Source: an uncultured Lachnospiraceae bacterium (GTDB taxonomy: Bacteria; Bacillota; Clostridia; Lachnospirales; Lachnospiraceae). Taken from it: a stretch of DNA of 64,000 nucleotides. The position numbers and the translations under genes were made by a program. Positions 17,202 through 24,838 of the stretch are shown one piece after another. The stretch covers positions 35,562-99,561 of the forward strand of contig UQDA01000009.1 of assembly GCA_900539715.1 (NCBI GenBank), given 5' to 3'. The notes beneath the pieces are model-generated. The model made no database searches. It had not been told where the DNA came from and saw only the letters and a list, made by a program, of their open reading frames with translations. Every line of letters begins with the position of its first letter. Position 1 is the stretch's first letter.

Positions 17202-17711
17202 ATGGAAGAAAGACTGCAGGTAGGCGTTATCGCATCTACTCATGGCGTGCGCGGCGAAGTGAAGGTGTTCCCCACTACGGATGACGTTCGTCGTTTTAAG
17301 AAATTGAAGGAAGTTATTTTGGATACCGGAAAGGAAACCTGTATCCTTGAAATTGAGCAGGTGAAATTTTTCAAGCAGTTTGCAATCCTGAAATTTAAAG
17401 GGATAGATACGCTTGACGAAGTGGAAAAATATCGAAAAAAAAGTCTGTATGTGACCCGTGAAAATGCAGTCCGCTTAAAGAAGGACGAGTATTTTATCGC
17501 AGATCTCATCGGGTTGAAGGTGTTTGGCGAGACGGGCGAAGAGCTGGGAGAGCTGGAAGATGTGATAGAGACGGGTGCAAATGATGTGTATCAGATTAAA
17601 ATGAACGATGGCAGACAGCTGCTTTTGCCGGCGATACGTCAGTGTATTCTGGATGTGAACGTGGAAGAAGGATTCATGAAGATACACATTTTAGAAGGAT
17701 TGCTGGACTGA
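17202..17711 (+). CDS. rimM: Ribosome maturation factor RimM
   Basis: RimM binds S19 and helps mature the 3' domain of 16S rRNA. The 169-residue protein shows the N-terminal beta-barrel start LQVGVIASTHGVRGEVKVFP and the C-terminal PRC-barrel region DEYFIADLIGLKVF, GANDVYQI and LLLPAIRQCILDVNV. The ATG at 17202 follows GGGAGGAAGCT; the longer in-frame reading from 17154 would start inside the palindromic element. trmD follows after 36 bp. Confidence 0.96.
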   Translation: MEERLQVGVIASTHGVRGEVKVFPTTDDVRRFKKLKEVILDTGKETCILEIEQVKFFKQFAILKFKGIDTLDEVEKYRKKSLYVTRENAVRLKKDEYFIADLIGLKVFGETGEELGELEDVIETGANDVYQIKMNDGRQLLLPAIRQCILDVNVEEGFMKIHILEGLLD

Positions 17712-17747
17712 CAAATAGTCTGCCGGTGCAGCAGAATGTGAGGAGAT

Positions 17748-19136
17748 ATGCGGTTTCATATTTTAACATTATTTCCGGAAATGGTTTTGAACGGTCTTCA
17801 GACGAGCATTCTGGGACGGGCGTGCGAAAAGGGACTCATCAGCTTAAATGCGCTGAATATCCGGGATTTTACATTGGATAAGCACAATAAGGTGGATGAT
17901 TATCCATACGGCGGCGGCGCGGGTATGCTTATGCAGGCGCAGCCTGTGTATGATGCGTGGAAAGCGGTCGAGGGAGAAAAAAAACGGGAAAAACCGCTGC
18001 GCGTATTGTACATGAGCCCGCAGGGAAAGCCTTTTTGTCAGGAGATGGCAAAGGAATTTGCAAAAGAAGAAGAGCTTGTATTTTTGTGCGGTCATTATGA
18101 GGGGATAGACGAAAGGGTATTGGAGGAGATCGTAACAGATCAGGTTTCTGTGGGCGATTATGTGCTGACCGGAGGTGAGCTTCCGGCAATGGTAATGATA
18201 GATGCGATTTCAAGGATGGTTCCGGGCGTATTAAAAAACGAAGAATCAGGTGTTACGGAATCGTTTCATGAAAATCTTCTGGAATATCCGCAGTATACAC
18301 GTCCGGAGGTGTGGCATGAGAAGTGCGTTCCGCCGGTTCTTTTGTCGGGAGACCATGCTAAGGTAGACTTGTGGCGCAGGCAGAAAGCGGAGGAACGAAC
18401 GAAGCTGTATCGTCCGGATTTATATGAAAAATATGATTTGGAAGGGCGTGCGCTGGAATATCTGAAGAGGGACAAAATCCTGCACATTGACATGATAGAG
18501 GATATCCGCAGAGGCAAGGCGCAGATGATGGCGGTGCGTGAGGACGGCGTGCTTTTGCAGGATAAGGACAGTGGAGTTTATATGATCACGGCGAGAACAA
18601 AAGATGCGGGCGAGCGTCTGCTTTCTTTGACAGAGCCGGAGAACGCGCAGTATACATGTCATCAGAAATTTGTAATGGAAAGCGTATGCGCACGTTTTTC
18701 CAAAACAAGGGTGAGCGAGTGCTGTCAGGTTGCCTATACGAGAAAAACACCGTTGGAAGAGCCGGAGGGCTTTGACATCCGGGTGTTGGACGAAAGCTTT
18801 GCCCAAATCGTGTCGGAGCATTACGGTCTTGCAGATGATGATGGATATGTGAAAGAAAGACTGGGAGCGGGAGTCGTTATCGGTGCTTTTGTGGACGGGG
18901 AGCTGGCAGGCTTTACGGGAATCCATTCGGAGGGGGCGATGGGGATGCTGGAGGTTTTTGAACCGTTCCGCAGGCGCGGCATCGCTTATGCGCTGGAAAT
19001 CTGTCAGATAAACAGGGAGCTTGCAAAGGGTCATACGCCGTATGCGCAGATTTTTTCAGACAATGAGAAGTCCCTGGCGCTGCAGAAAAAAACAGGGCTC
19101 AAAATAAGCGGCGGCAGAGTGTACTGGATTTCATAA
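17748..19136 (+). CDS. trmD: tRNA (guanine37-N1)-methyltransferase TrmD fused to a GNAT acetyltransferase domain
   Basis: Residues 1 to about 235 are a complete TrmD, which methylates G37 of tRNAs using SAM. The SPOUT knot is seen in LCGHYEGIDERVLEEIV and SVGDYVLTGGELPAMV. Normal TrmD ends near residue 240, but here the frame continues without a stop for another 220 residues. The added part contains a GNAT acetyl-CoA binding block, VFEPFRRRGIAYALEIC, near residue 407, then PYAQIFSDNEKSLALQKKTG. The fusion is in frame with uniform composition and no internal start with a good ribosome binding site that I can see. The substrate of the acetyltransferase half is unknown. Confidence 0.93.
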   Translation: MRFHILTLFPEMVLNGLQTSILGRACEKGLISLNALNIRDFTLDKHNKVDDYPYGGGAGMLMQAQPVYDAWKAVEGEKKREKPLRVLYMSPQGKPFCQEMAKEFAKEEELVFLCGHYEGIDERVLEEIVTDQVSVGDYVLTGGELPAMVMIDAISRMVPGVLKNEESGVTESFHENLLEYPQYTRPEVWHEKCVPPVLLSGDHAKVDLWRRQKAEERTKLYRPDLYEKYDLEGRALEYLKRDKILHIDMIEDIRRGKAQMMAVREDGVLLQDKDSGVYMITARTKDAGERLLSLTEPENAQYTCHQKFVMESVCARFSKTRVSECCQVAYTRKTPLEEPEGFDIRVLDESFAQIVSEHYGLADDDGYVKERLGAGVVIGAFVDGELAGFTGIHSEGAMGMLEVFEPFRRRGIAYALEICQINRELAKGHTPYAQIFSDNEKSLALQKKTGLKISGGRVYWIS

Positions 19137-19143
19137 AAAATAC

Positions 19144-19252
19144 TTGCAATACATAATAAATTATGGTATATTCTTAATGTTGCGAAAACAGGAGATGGTC
19201 CTCTGTTACGAAAGTACGTATTAAGAACATCCGGGAATCAGGAGGAAAAGCA
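19144..19252 (+). promoter_or_regulatory. rplS promoter and structured leader (possible L19 leader)
   Basis: TTGCAA (19144-19149), a 17-bp spacer and TATATT (19167-19172) form the promoter. The leader contains TTCTTAAT (19171-19178) complementary to ATTAAGAA (19220-19227), enclosing smaller stems such as TAC-GAAA-GTA. This layout suits an autoregulatory L19 leader RNA, a known Firmicutes class, but a covariance-model match was not run. The ribosome binding site AGGAGG precedes the rplS start. Confidence 0.55.
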
Positions 19253-19600
19253 ATGAACGAAATTATCAGAGAGATCGAAGCTGCACAGTTAAAGGCTGAA
19301 GTACCTGCATTTGAGACAGGCGATACCGTTAGAGTATACGGCAAGATCAAGGAAGGCAACCGCGAAAGAATTCAGGTTTTTGAAGGCGTTGTATTAAAGA
19401 AGCAGGGCGGCAGCAACCGCGCTACTTTCACCGTAAGAAAGGCTTCTAACGGCGTAGGCGTAGAGAAGACCTGGCCTTTACACTCTCCCAACGTTGAGAA
19501 AGTAGAAGTTGTGAGAAAGGGTAAAGTAAGAAGAGCAAAACTGAACTACTTAAGAGACAGAGTAGGTAAGAGAGCTAAAGTTAAAGAGGTTGTAAAATAA
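19253..19600 (+). CDS. rplS: 50S ribosomal protein L19
   Basis: L19 sits at the 30S-50S interface. The 115-residue protein contains FETGDTVRVYGKIKEGNRER and IQVFEGVVLKKQGG, followed by VEKTWPLHSPNVEKVEVVR. It has its own promoter and terminator, so it is a monocistronic unit inside the trmD-lepB gene order. Confidence 0.98.
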   Translation: MNEIIREIEAAQLKAEVPAFETGDTVRVYGKIKEGNRERIQVFEGVVLKKQGGSNRATFTVRKASNGVGVEKTWPLHSPNVEKVEVVRKGKVRRAKLNYLRDRVGKRAKVKEVVK

Positions 19601-19611
19601 AAAATGTTCAC

Positions 19612-19648
19612 AAAAAGAGGGGCTCCGGTAATGGTAGCTCCTTTTTTG
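19612..19648 (+). terminator. Rho-independent terminator after rplS
   Basis: AAAAAGAGGGGCT pairs with AGCTCCTTTTTT across a CCGGTAATGGT loop, ending in a run of T residues (19642-19647). Confidence 0.8.
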
Positions 19649-19692
19649 TCCAAAAGACAGGATATTTGTTGTTTCATGAAAGAGGATACTTT

Positions 19693-20277
19693 ATGAGGAG
19701 ACGACAGAGGGGACTGCAGTTTTACCGCAAAAAGAAAAAAATCAGTACGGCAGCGGTGCGTGAGTTTTTCAGCTGGGTCGTTCTCGTTGTACTGGCGGTT
19801 TTTCTGGCATTTATGGTGATATGGTCGGTAGGGCTCAGGACAAATGTGATAGGTGTGTCGATGGAACCGGGGTTGACAAACGGTCAGGGGATTTTGGTCA
19901 ATCGGCTGGTATACCGCTTCTTTTCGCCACAGGCGGGGGATGTAGTCGTTTTTTTGCCGAATGGAAATGAAAATGCCCACTATTATGTAAAACGCGTTGT
20001 GGCGGAGCCGGGACAGATCGTGCTGATAAAAGACGGAATCCTATATGTGGACGGCGAGGCGGCAGGAGATGAGAGCATGGACCTTATCGCTTCGGCGGGG
20101 ATTGCGGAAAATGAGATAGAGCTCGGAAAAGATGAGTATTTTGTTCTGGGAGACAACTGCAATAACAGCGAAGACAGCCGGTCCGCGAATATCGGACCTG
20201 TATCGGAAAGAACGATCGTCGGAAAGGCATGGTTTCATTTCGGAAATGCATCGGAGGGATGGGGGCTTATCAGATAA
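19693..20277 (+). CDS. lepB: Signal peptidase I (first copy)
   Basis: Type I signal peptidase, a membrane serine/lysine protease that removes signal peptides. In the 194-residue protein a basic cytoplasmic tail precedes one transmembrane helix (about 26-46). The catalytic serine is Ser56 (GVSMEPG) and the general base Lys100 (YYVKRVV). The box GDNCNNSEDSRSANIGPV is also present. The ATG at 19693 follows an AGAGG site; the upstream in-frame start at 19666 lacks one. A second paralogue follows after ylqF, so the two may differ in substrates or growth stage. Confidence 0.93.
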   Translation: MRRRQRGLQFYRKKKKISTAAVREFFSWVVLVVLAVFLAFMVIWSVGLRTNVIGVSMEPGLTNGQGILVNRLVYRFFSPQAGDVVVFLPNGNENAHYYVKRVVAEPGQIVLIKDGILYVDGEAAGDESMDLIASAGIAENEIELGKDEYFVLGDNCNNSEDSRSANIGPVSERTIVGKAWFHFGNASEGWGLIR

Positions 20278-20325
20278 GCATCTCTCCCGGATTCATGATT
20301 ATGTATAGAAGGAACGGGAAAAAAT

Positions 20326-21186
20326 ATGGTTTATCAGTGGTATCCAGGTCATATGACCAAGGCGCGCCGCGCAATGCAGGAGGACATCAAACTTATCGAT
20401 TTGATCGTCGAGCTGGTAGATGCGCGCTGCCCGATGTCCAGCAGAAATCCGGACATCGATGAAATGGGAAAAAATAAGGCACGATTGATATTGTTAAACA
20501 AATCAGATCTGGCAGACCCTGCCGCAAATAAGGAATGGTGCAGCTATTTTGAGAAGCAGGGATTTTCTGTGCTGGAGATAAACGCAAGAAGCGGTGCGGG
20601 ATTAAAGGCAATACAGGGCAAGGTGCAGGAGGCGTGTAAAGAAAAGATAGAACGCGACCGGAGAAGGGGGATATTGAACCGTCCCGTGCGTGCGATGGTG
20701 GCAGGAATCCCGAATGTGGGAAAATCCACATTTATCAACAGCTTTGCGGGAAAAGCCTGCGCCAAGACCGGCAACAAACCGGGCGTGACAAAAGGAAAGC
20801 AGTGGATAAGGCTGAATAAGAGCCTGGAGCTTTTGGATACACCCGGGATTTTGTGGCCGAAGTTTGAAGACCAGGCAGTTGGAGAGAGACTGGCGCTTAT
20901 CGGTTCCATGAACGATGAGATATTGAATCGCGAAGAGATGTGCATGTCTTTGATAGGATTTTTGCAGGAACATTATCCTAAGGTTCTGGAAGAAAGATAT
21001 CAGACCGGGCAGGAAGCATGCTCTGCGCTTTCAGTGCTGGAAGCGGTTTGTCAGAGCCGTCAGTGTCTGAAAAAGGGCGGCGATCCGGATTATGCGAGGG
21101 GAGCCGCGCTTTTGCTGGATGATTTCAGGAGCGGCAGACTCGGCAGGCTGACGCTTGAACGGCCTCAGGAAGGAAAGCAGGCATGA
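20326..21186 (+). CDS. ylqF: Ribosome biogenesis GTPase YlqF (RbgA)
   Basis: YlqF/RbgA is a circularly permuted GTPase essential for late 50S assembly in Bacillus. The permuted order is visible: the NKSD motif (LLNKSDLADP) near residue 55 comes before the G-loop GIPNVGKSTFINSF near residue 127 and DTPGILWPK near 172. The N-terminal YQWYPGHMTKARRAM is diagnostic. It is 286 residues long and overlaps the second lepB by four bases, so the two are translationally coupled. Confidence 0.96.
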   Translation: MVYQWYPGHMTKARRAMQEDIKLIDLIVELVDARCPMSSRNPDIDEMGKNKARLILLNKSDLADPAANKEWCSYFEKQGFSVLEINARSGAGLKAIQGKVQEACKEKIERDRRRGILNRPVRAMVAGIPNVGKSTFINSFAGKACAKTGNKPGVTKGKQWIRLNKSLELLDTPGILWPKFEDQAVGERLALIGSMNDEILNREEMCMSLIGFLQEHYPKVLEERYQTGQEACSALSVLEAVCQSRQCLKKGGDPDYARGAALLLDDFRSGRLGRLTLERPQEGKQA

Positions 21187-21728
21187 AACCAAAGCAGATT
21201 TTGAAAGAAGTTATCAGCACTATTTTGTATATTGCGGTCGTTCTGGCGGTGACATGGCTCATCATCACCTTTGTAGGACAGCGTACGCAGGTGAATGGAA
21301 GCTCGATGGAGCCGACTCTGAGCGATCACGATAATCTGATAGTCGATAAAATAAGCTATCGGTTCAAGGACCCTGAACGGTTTGATATCATCGTTTTTCC
21401 ATTCCAGTATGAAGAGGATGTCTATTACATCAAACGTATCATCGGAATGCCGGGAGAGACCGTTTTTATCGATTTGGACGGCACTATATATATTGACGGA
21501 GAAGCGCTGCAGGAAAACTACGGCAGGGAAGTTATGCTTTCACCCGGGCGGGCAGGAGAGCCGATAACACTGGGTGAGGATGAATACTTTGTGCTGGGCG
21601 ACAATCGCAATAACAGCTCTGACAGCCGCGACCCGAGCGTAGGAAATATCCACCGCGACCGGATTGTCGGGAAGGCATGGGTGCGGATATGGCCGTTTCA
21701 TAAGTTTGGCGTGTTAAGGCATCAGTAA
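21183..21728 (+). CDS. lepB: Signal peptidase I (second copy)
   Basis: This second type I signal peptidase has 181 residues, one N-terminal transmembrane segment (about 11-31), catalytic Ser41 (NGSSMEPTL) and Lys84 (YYIKRIIG). The conserved GDNRNNSSDSRDPSVG box is a closer match to the family consensus than that of the first copy. It overlaps ylqF by four bases. Having two adjacent copies around ylqF suggests an old local duplication, though the proteins are now well diverged. Confidence 0.95.
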   Translation: MKPKQILKEVISTILYIAVVLAVTWLIITFVGQRTQVNGSSMEPTLSDHDNLIVDKISYRFKDPERFDIIVFPFQYEEDVYYIKRIIGMPGETVFIDLDGTIYIDGEALQENYGREVMLSPGRAGEPITLGEDEYFVLGDNRNNSSDSRDPSVGNIHRDRIVGKAWVRIWPFHKFGVLRHQ

Positions 21729-21758
21729 AGGTTTGCCGGACAAAAGCGGGAGGAATGA

Positions 21759-22565
21759 ATGGAAAAGATAGGGGAGATAAAAGACCGATTTACAAAAGGG
21801 ATAGAAGCTCTGAAAACGGCGTATACCATTACGGCGGCACAGGAGGCTGCAGCCTGTCTGGAGGAGCTGGAGGCTGTCTATGAAGCGGACGAAAGGAGCG
21901 GTGTGAAGACGCTGCTCCAAAGGTCGCAGAAACAGCGTCAGGCTGCAGAAGCGGAGCTGGAGCGCATCTATGCTTTAGAGCATTTTGAGCGGGAATACGG
22001 AAAAAGCGGAGTCGCGCTCGTGTGCGGGATAGACGAAGTGGGAAGAGGACCTCTGGCAGGCCCTGTAGTGGCAGGTGCGGTCATTCTCCCTCCGGATAGC
22101 CCGGTGCTGTATCTGAATGATTCCAAGCAGCTTTCGGCCAAAAAAAGAGAAGAGCTTTATGACGTCATCATGGACAATGCGGTGGCTGTAGGACTGGGAT
22201 ATGCGTCTCCTGAACGTATTGATGAGATAAATATCCTGCAGGCGACCTATGAAGCGATGCGGGAAGCTATCGGCAGGCTCGCGGCTCGCCCGGATGTTCT
22301 TCTGAATGACGCGGTGACGATACCTCAGGTGGACATCCGTCAGATACCTATTATCAAGGGCGATGCAAAGAGTGTGTCCATTGCGGCTGCGAGCATTGTG
22401 GCGAAGGTGACAAGAGACCGGATGATGGAGCAGTATGACGAGGTGTTTCCTGGATATGGCTTTGCACAGAATAAAGGATATGGGTCGGGGGAGCATATCG
22501 CAGCTCTGAAAAGGCTGGGACCGACGCCGATACACAGGAGGAGTTTTATCGGGAACTTTTTATGA
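21759..22565 (+). CDS. rnhB: Ribonuclease HII with N-terminal extension
   Basis: RNase HII removes ribonucleotides from DNA. The metal-binding acidic residues are in CGIDEVGRGPLAGPVVAGA (Asp92, Glu93), with later YLNDSKQLSAKKREEL and SIAAASIVAKVTRDRMM. The catalytic domain starts only at residue 88; the first 85 residues are a helical, Ala/Glu-rich extension, as in Bacillus-type RnhB. The start follows GCGGGAGGAATGA. Confidence 0.95.
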   Translation: MEKIGEIKDRFTKGIEALKTAYTITAAQEAAACLEELEAVYEADERSGVKTLLQRSQKQRQAAEAELERIYALEHFEREYGKSGVALVCGIDEVGRGPLAGPVVAGAVILPPDSPVLYLNDSKQLSAKKREELYDVIMDNAVAVGLGYASPERIDEINILQATYEAMREAIGRLAARPDVLLNDAVTIPQVDIRQIPIIKGDAKSVSIAAASIVAKVTRDRMMEQYDEVFPGYGFAQNKGYGSGEHIAALKRLGPTPIHRRSFIGNFL

Positions 22566-22589
22566 TATCGTAAAAAGTAAGCGGAGGGA

Positions 22590-22976
22590 ATGAAAACTAA
22601 AATGAATACGCGACAGGCAGGCAATTTCTGGGAAGGAGCTGCCGCAGCTTATCTGGAGCGGGCGGGAGTGAGGATACTTGCGCGTAATTTCAGGTGCAGC
22701 CGGGGAGAAATCGACATCATAGGGTTTCACCAGGGCTGCCTTGTTTTTTTTGAGGTGAAGTATCGGAAAGATGACCGGTTTGGTCAGGCAGTGGAAGCGG
22801 TAGACATCAGAAAACAGGAAAGGATATGCCGCAGCGCGGATTTTTTCCTGTACGGACATCGGGAGTTTGCGGATACGGGAGTGCGGTTTGATGTGATCGC
22901 AGTCTGCAAAGACCGGGTCGAGTGGATACAGAATGCGTTTGATTACAGGAGGACAGGCGGATGGAACAGGCGGTAA
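22590..22976 (+). CDS. yraN: YraN family endonuclease-like protein (UPF0102)
   Basis: This 128-residue protein has a restriction-endonuclease-like fold, recognisable from GNFWEGAAAAYLERAGVRIL, then SRGEIDIIGF and VFFEVKYRK. The E-x-D and E-V-K residues form the usual nuclease motif. YraN proteins commonly follow rnhB; their role is unproved. It overlaps the next gene by 16 bp. Confidence 0.93.
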   Translation: MKTKMNTRQAGNFWEGAAAAYLERAGVRILARNFRCSRGEIDIIGFHQGCLVFFEVKYRKDDRFGQAVEAVDIRKQERICRSADFFLYGHREFADTGVRFDVIAVCKDRVEWIQNAFDYRRTGGWNRR

Positions 22977-23824
22977 AAATGCTTTGTCGTAAAAAAACAG
23001 ATTATCCGAGGATGAAAGTTAGCCGGATGAAGGAAATGGAATATCTGACGTTTCCGATATTTGAGGAGACAAGGGCGGTGACTCATCTGGTCAGTACGAG
23101 GCTGGGGGGCGTGAGCACGGGAGACTGCGCTTCGTTGAATTTCAGCTATGTGCGGGATACGGATAAGGCAGCGGTGGATGAGAATTTCCGAAGGATGGCA
23201 GAGGTATTTGATGCGGAAATGGATGCTTTTGTCTGTTCTGACCAGACGCATACGACGAACGTGCGGCTGGTGACAGAGAAGGACCGGGGAAAAGGCGTGA
23301 CAAGGCAGAGGGATTACAGTGATGTCGACGGACTTGTGACGGACGTGCCGGGGCTGATATTATCGACCTTTTATGCAGACTGTGTGCCGCTTTTGTTTTT
23401 TGACCCGATACACCGGGCAATCGGCTGTTCCCATTCGGGGTGGAGAGGGACAGTAGGAGAGATGGGAAGAGTGACGGTTGAGGCGATGGAAAAGTATTTT
23501 GGAAGCCATCCGGAGGATATTCTGGCTGCGGTGGGACCTTCCATTTGTCGGGACTGTTATGAAGTGGGAGAAGAGGTGGCAGAAGAATTTGAGAATCTGT
23601 TTTCAGGGGAAGCGGGAGAGGTTTTGACTGCAAAAGGAAACGGAAAGTATCTGCTCGATTTGTGGAAAGCAAATGAGAAGGTGCTCCTTTCTGCAGGAAT
23701 CCGCAAAGAGCATCTGGCCGTGACCGATATCTGTACCTGCTGCAACTCTGAATACCTGTTTTCACATCGTGCAAGCCGGGGAAAAAGAGGAAATATCGGG
23801 GCATTTATCATGCTGAAACCGTAA
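22961..23824 (+). CDS. pgeF: PgeF/LACC1-type multicopper domain protein (purine nucleoside enzyme)
   Basis: This 287-residue protein of the YfiH/PgeF family, once called polyphenol oxidase, matches enzymes shown to act as purine nucleoside phosphorylases/deaminases and to fix peptidoglycan misincorporation. The zinc-site residues are seen in GCSHSGWRGTVGEMG, ADCVPLLFFD and the C-terminal CTCCNSEYLFSHRAS. It starts inside the yraN gene and ends the rnhB-yraN-pgeF unit. No terminator is evident; a repeat-like element lies beyond. Confidence 0.92.
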   Translation: MEQAVKMLCRKKTDYPRMKVSRMKEMEYLTFPIFEETRAVTHLVSTRLGGVSTGDCASLNFSYVRDTDKAAVDENFRRMAEVFDAEMDAFVCSDQTHTTNVRLVTEKDRGKGVTRQRDYSDVDGLVTDVPGLILSTFYADCVPLLFFDPIHRAIGCSHSGWRGTVGEMGRVTVEAMEKYFGSHPEDILAAVGPSICRDCYEVGEEVAEEFENLFSGEAGEVLTAKGNGKYLLDLWKANEKVLLSAGIRKEHLAVTDICTCCNSEYLFSHRASRGKRGNIGAFIMLKP

Positions 23825-23900
23825 GTTTATCCGCTGAAGGCAATCTTCATGAAAACTTAAGAATCTTTGAAACAGAGGCTTCATATTTTTCTGATTTAAT

Positions 23901-24098
23901 GATATCAGGGGCAAAAGTCATGAAACACGACGTGCTTGCACGGGAGTGGTTCTATGACTTATTGACCCGCTCCAATATGAGGATAAAAGTGGAGCGTAAG
24001 CTCCGCGATATCCGAATATTGGGATGGATCGTGGGAGCGTGAAACGCGAAACAATCCATAGATATCGCCCTTGGGGGCAAAAGCCCCCAACATCATTT
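23901..24098. repeat. Complex palindromic intergenic element before the two-component system
   Basis: This fills most of the 307-bp gap between pgeF and the response regulator. Inverted pairs include AAGTCAT (23915) with ATGACTT (23954), CGCTCC (23968) with GGAGCG (23991), GGAGC-GTAA-GCTCC, and the tight hairpin TTGGGGGCAAAAGCCCCCAA ending near 24090. GATATC followed by GGGGCAAAAG occurs at both ends as an imperfect direct repeat. It looks like a decayed or non-autonomous repeat; no protein-coding sense is visible. Confidence 0.5.
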
Positions 24099-24131
24099 AA
24101 TAGAAAATAACAGAAAAAGAGGGAGGTACTT

Positions 24132-24827
24132 ATGACGAATATACTGGTATGTGATGACGACAAGGAAATTGTAGAAGCGATAGAGATATATCTTGTGCAG
24201 GAAGGTTATCATGTGATAAAGGCATATGACGGGGAGCAGGCGATACGAGCCCTGAAAGAAAATGATGTACAGCTTCTGATAATAGACGTGATGATGCCGA
24301 AACTGGACGGCATCCACGCGACGCTCAAAATCCGGGAGTACAGCAGTATCCCCATCATTATTCTTTCTGCAAAGTCGGAAGATGCGGATAAGATATTGGG
24401 GCTCAATATAGGCGCGGATGATTATGTGACGAAGCCGTTCAATCCGCTGGAGCTCGTGGCGCGGGTAAAGTCGCAGCTTCGGCGTTATACGAAGCTTGGC
24501 AATCTGAATGCGGAGAATAATTCGGTTTTCCGGGCGGGCGGCCTTGTGATAAACGATGATACAAAAGAAGTGACGGTAGACGGGGAGGCTGTGAAGCTGA
24601 CGCCGATAGAGTACAATATTTTACTGCTCCTTGTTAAAAATCAGGGCAGGGTCTTTTCCATCAATCAGATTTATGAGAGTATCTGGGAAGAAGAGGCGAT
24701 AGGAGCGGATAATACGGTGGCGGTCCACATCCGCCATATCCGTGAGAAGATAGAGATAAATCCGAAGGATCCCCGATATTTAAAAGTGGTATGGGGCGTG
24801 GGGTATAAGATAGAGAAGCAGGGGTGA
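24132..24827 (+). CDS. OmpR-family response regulator
   Basis: This 231-residue regulator has a receiver domain with acidic pocket CDDD, phosphoacceptor Asp52 (LLIIDVMMPKLDG) and Lys near 102 (VTKPFNPLELVARV). A winged-helix DNA-binding domain (about 135-230, ending in KVVWGVGYKIE) follows. It is preceded by GGGAGGTACTT. The kinase gene starts 11 bp after its stop, so they form a dedicated pair. The target genes cannot be deduced. Confidence 0.95.
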   Translation: MTNILVCDDDKEIVEAIEIYLVQEGYHVIKAYDGEQAIRALKENDVQLLIIDVMMPKLDGIHATLKIREYSSIPIIILSAKSEDADKILGLNIGADDYVTKPFNPLELVARVKSQLRRYTKLGNLNAENNSVFRAGGLVINDDTKEVTVDGEAVKLTPIEYNILLLLVKNQGRVFSINQIYESIWEEEAIGADNTVAVHIRHIREKIEINPKDPRYLKVVWGVGYKIEKQG

Positions 24828-24838
24828 GGAGTTTTCAG

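Noticed and set aside
24824..24838. GTG start for the histidine kinase
   Set aside because: GAGGAG lies downstream of it and fits the ATG at 24839 instead.
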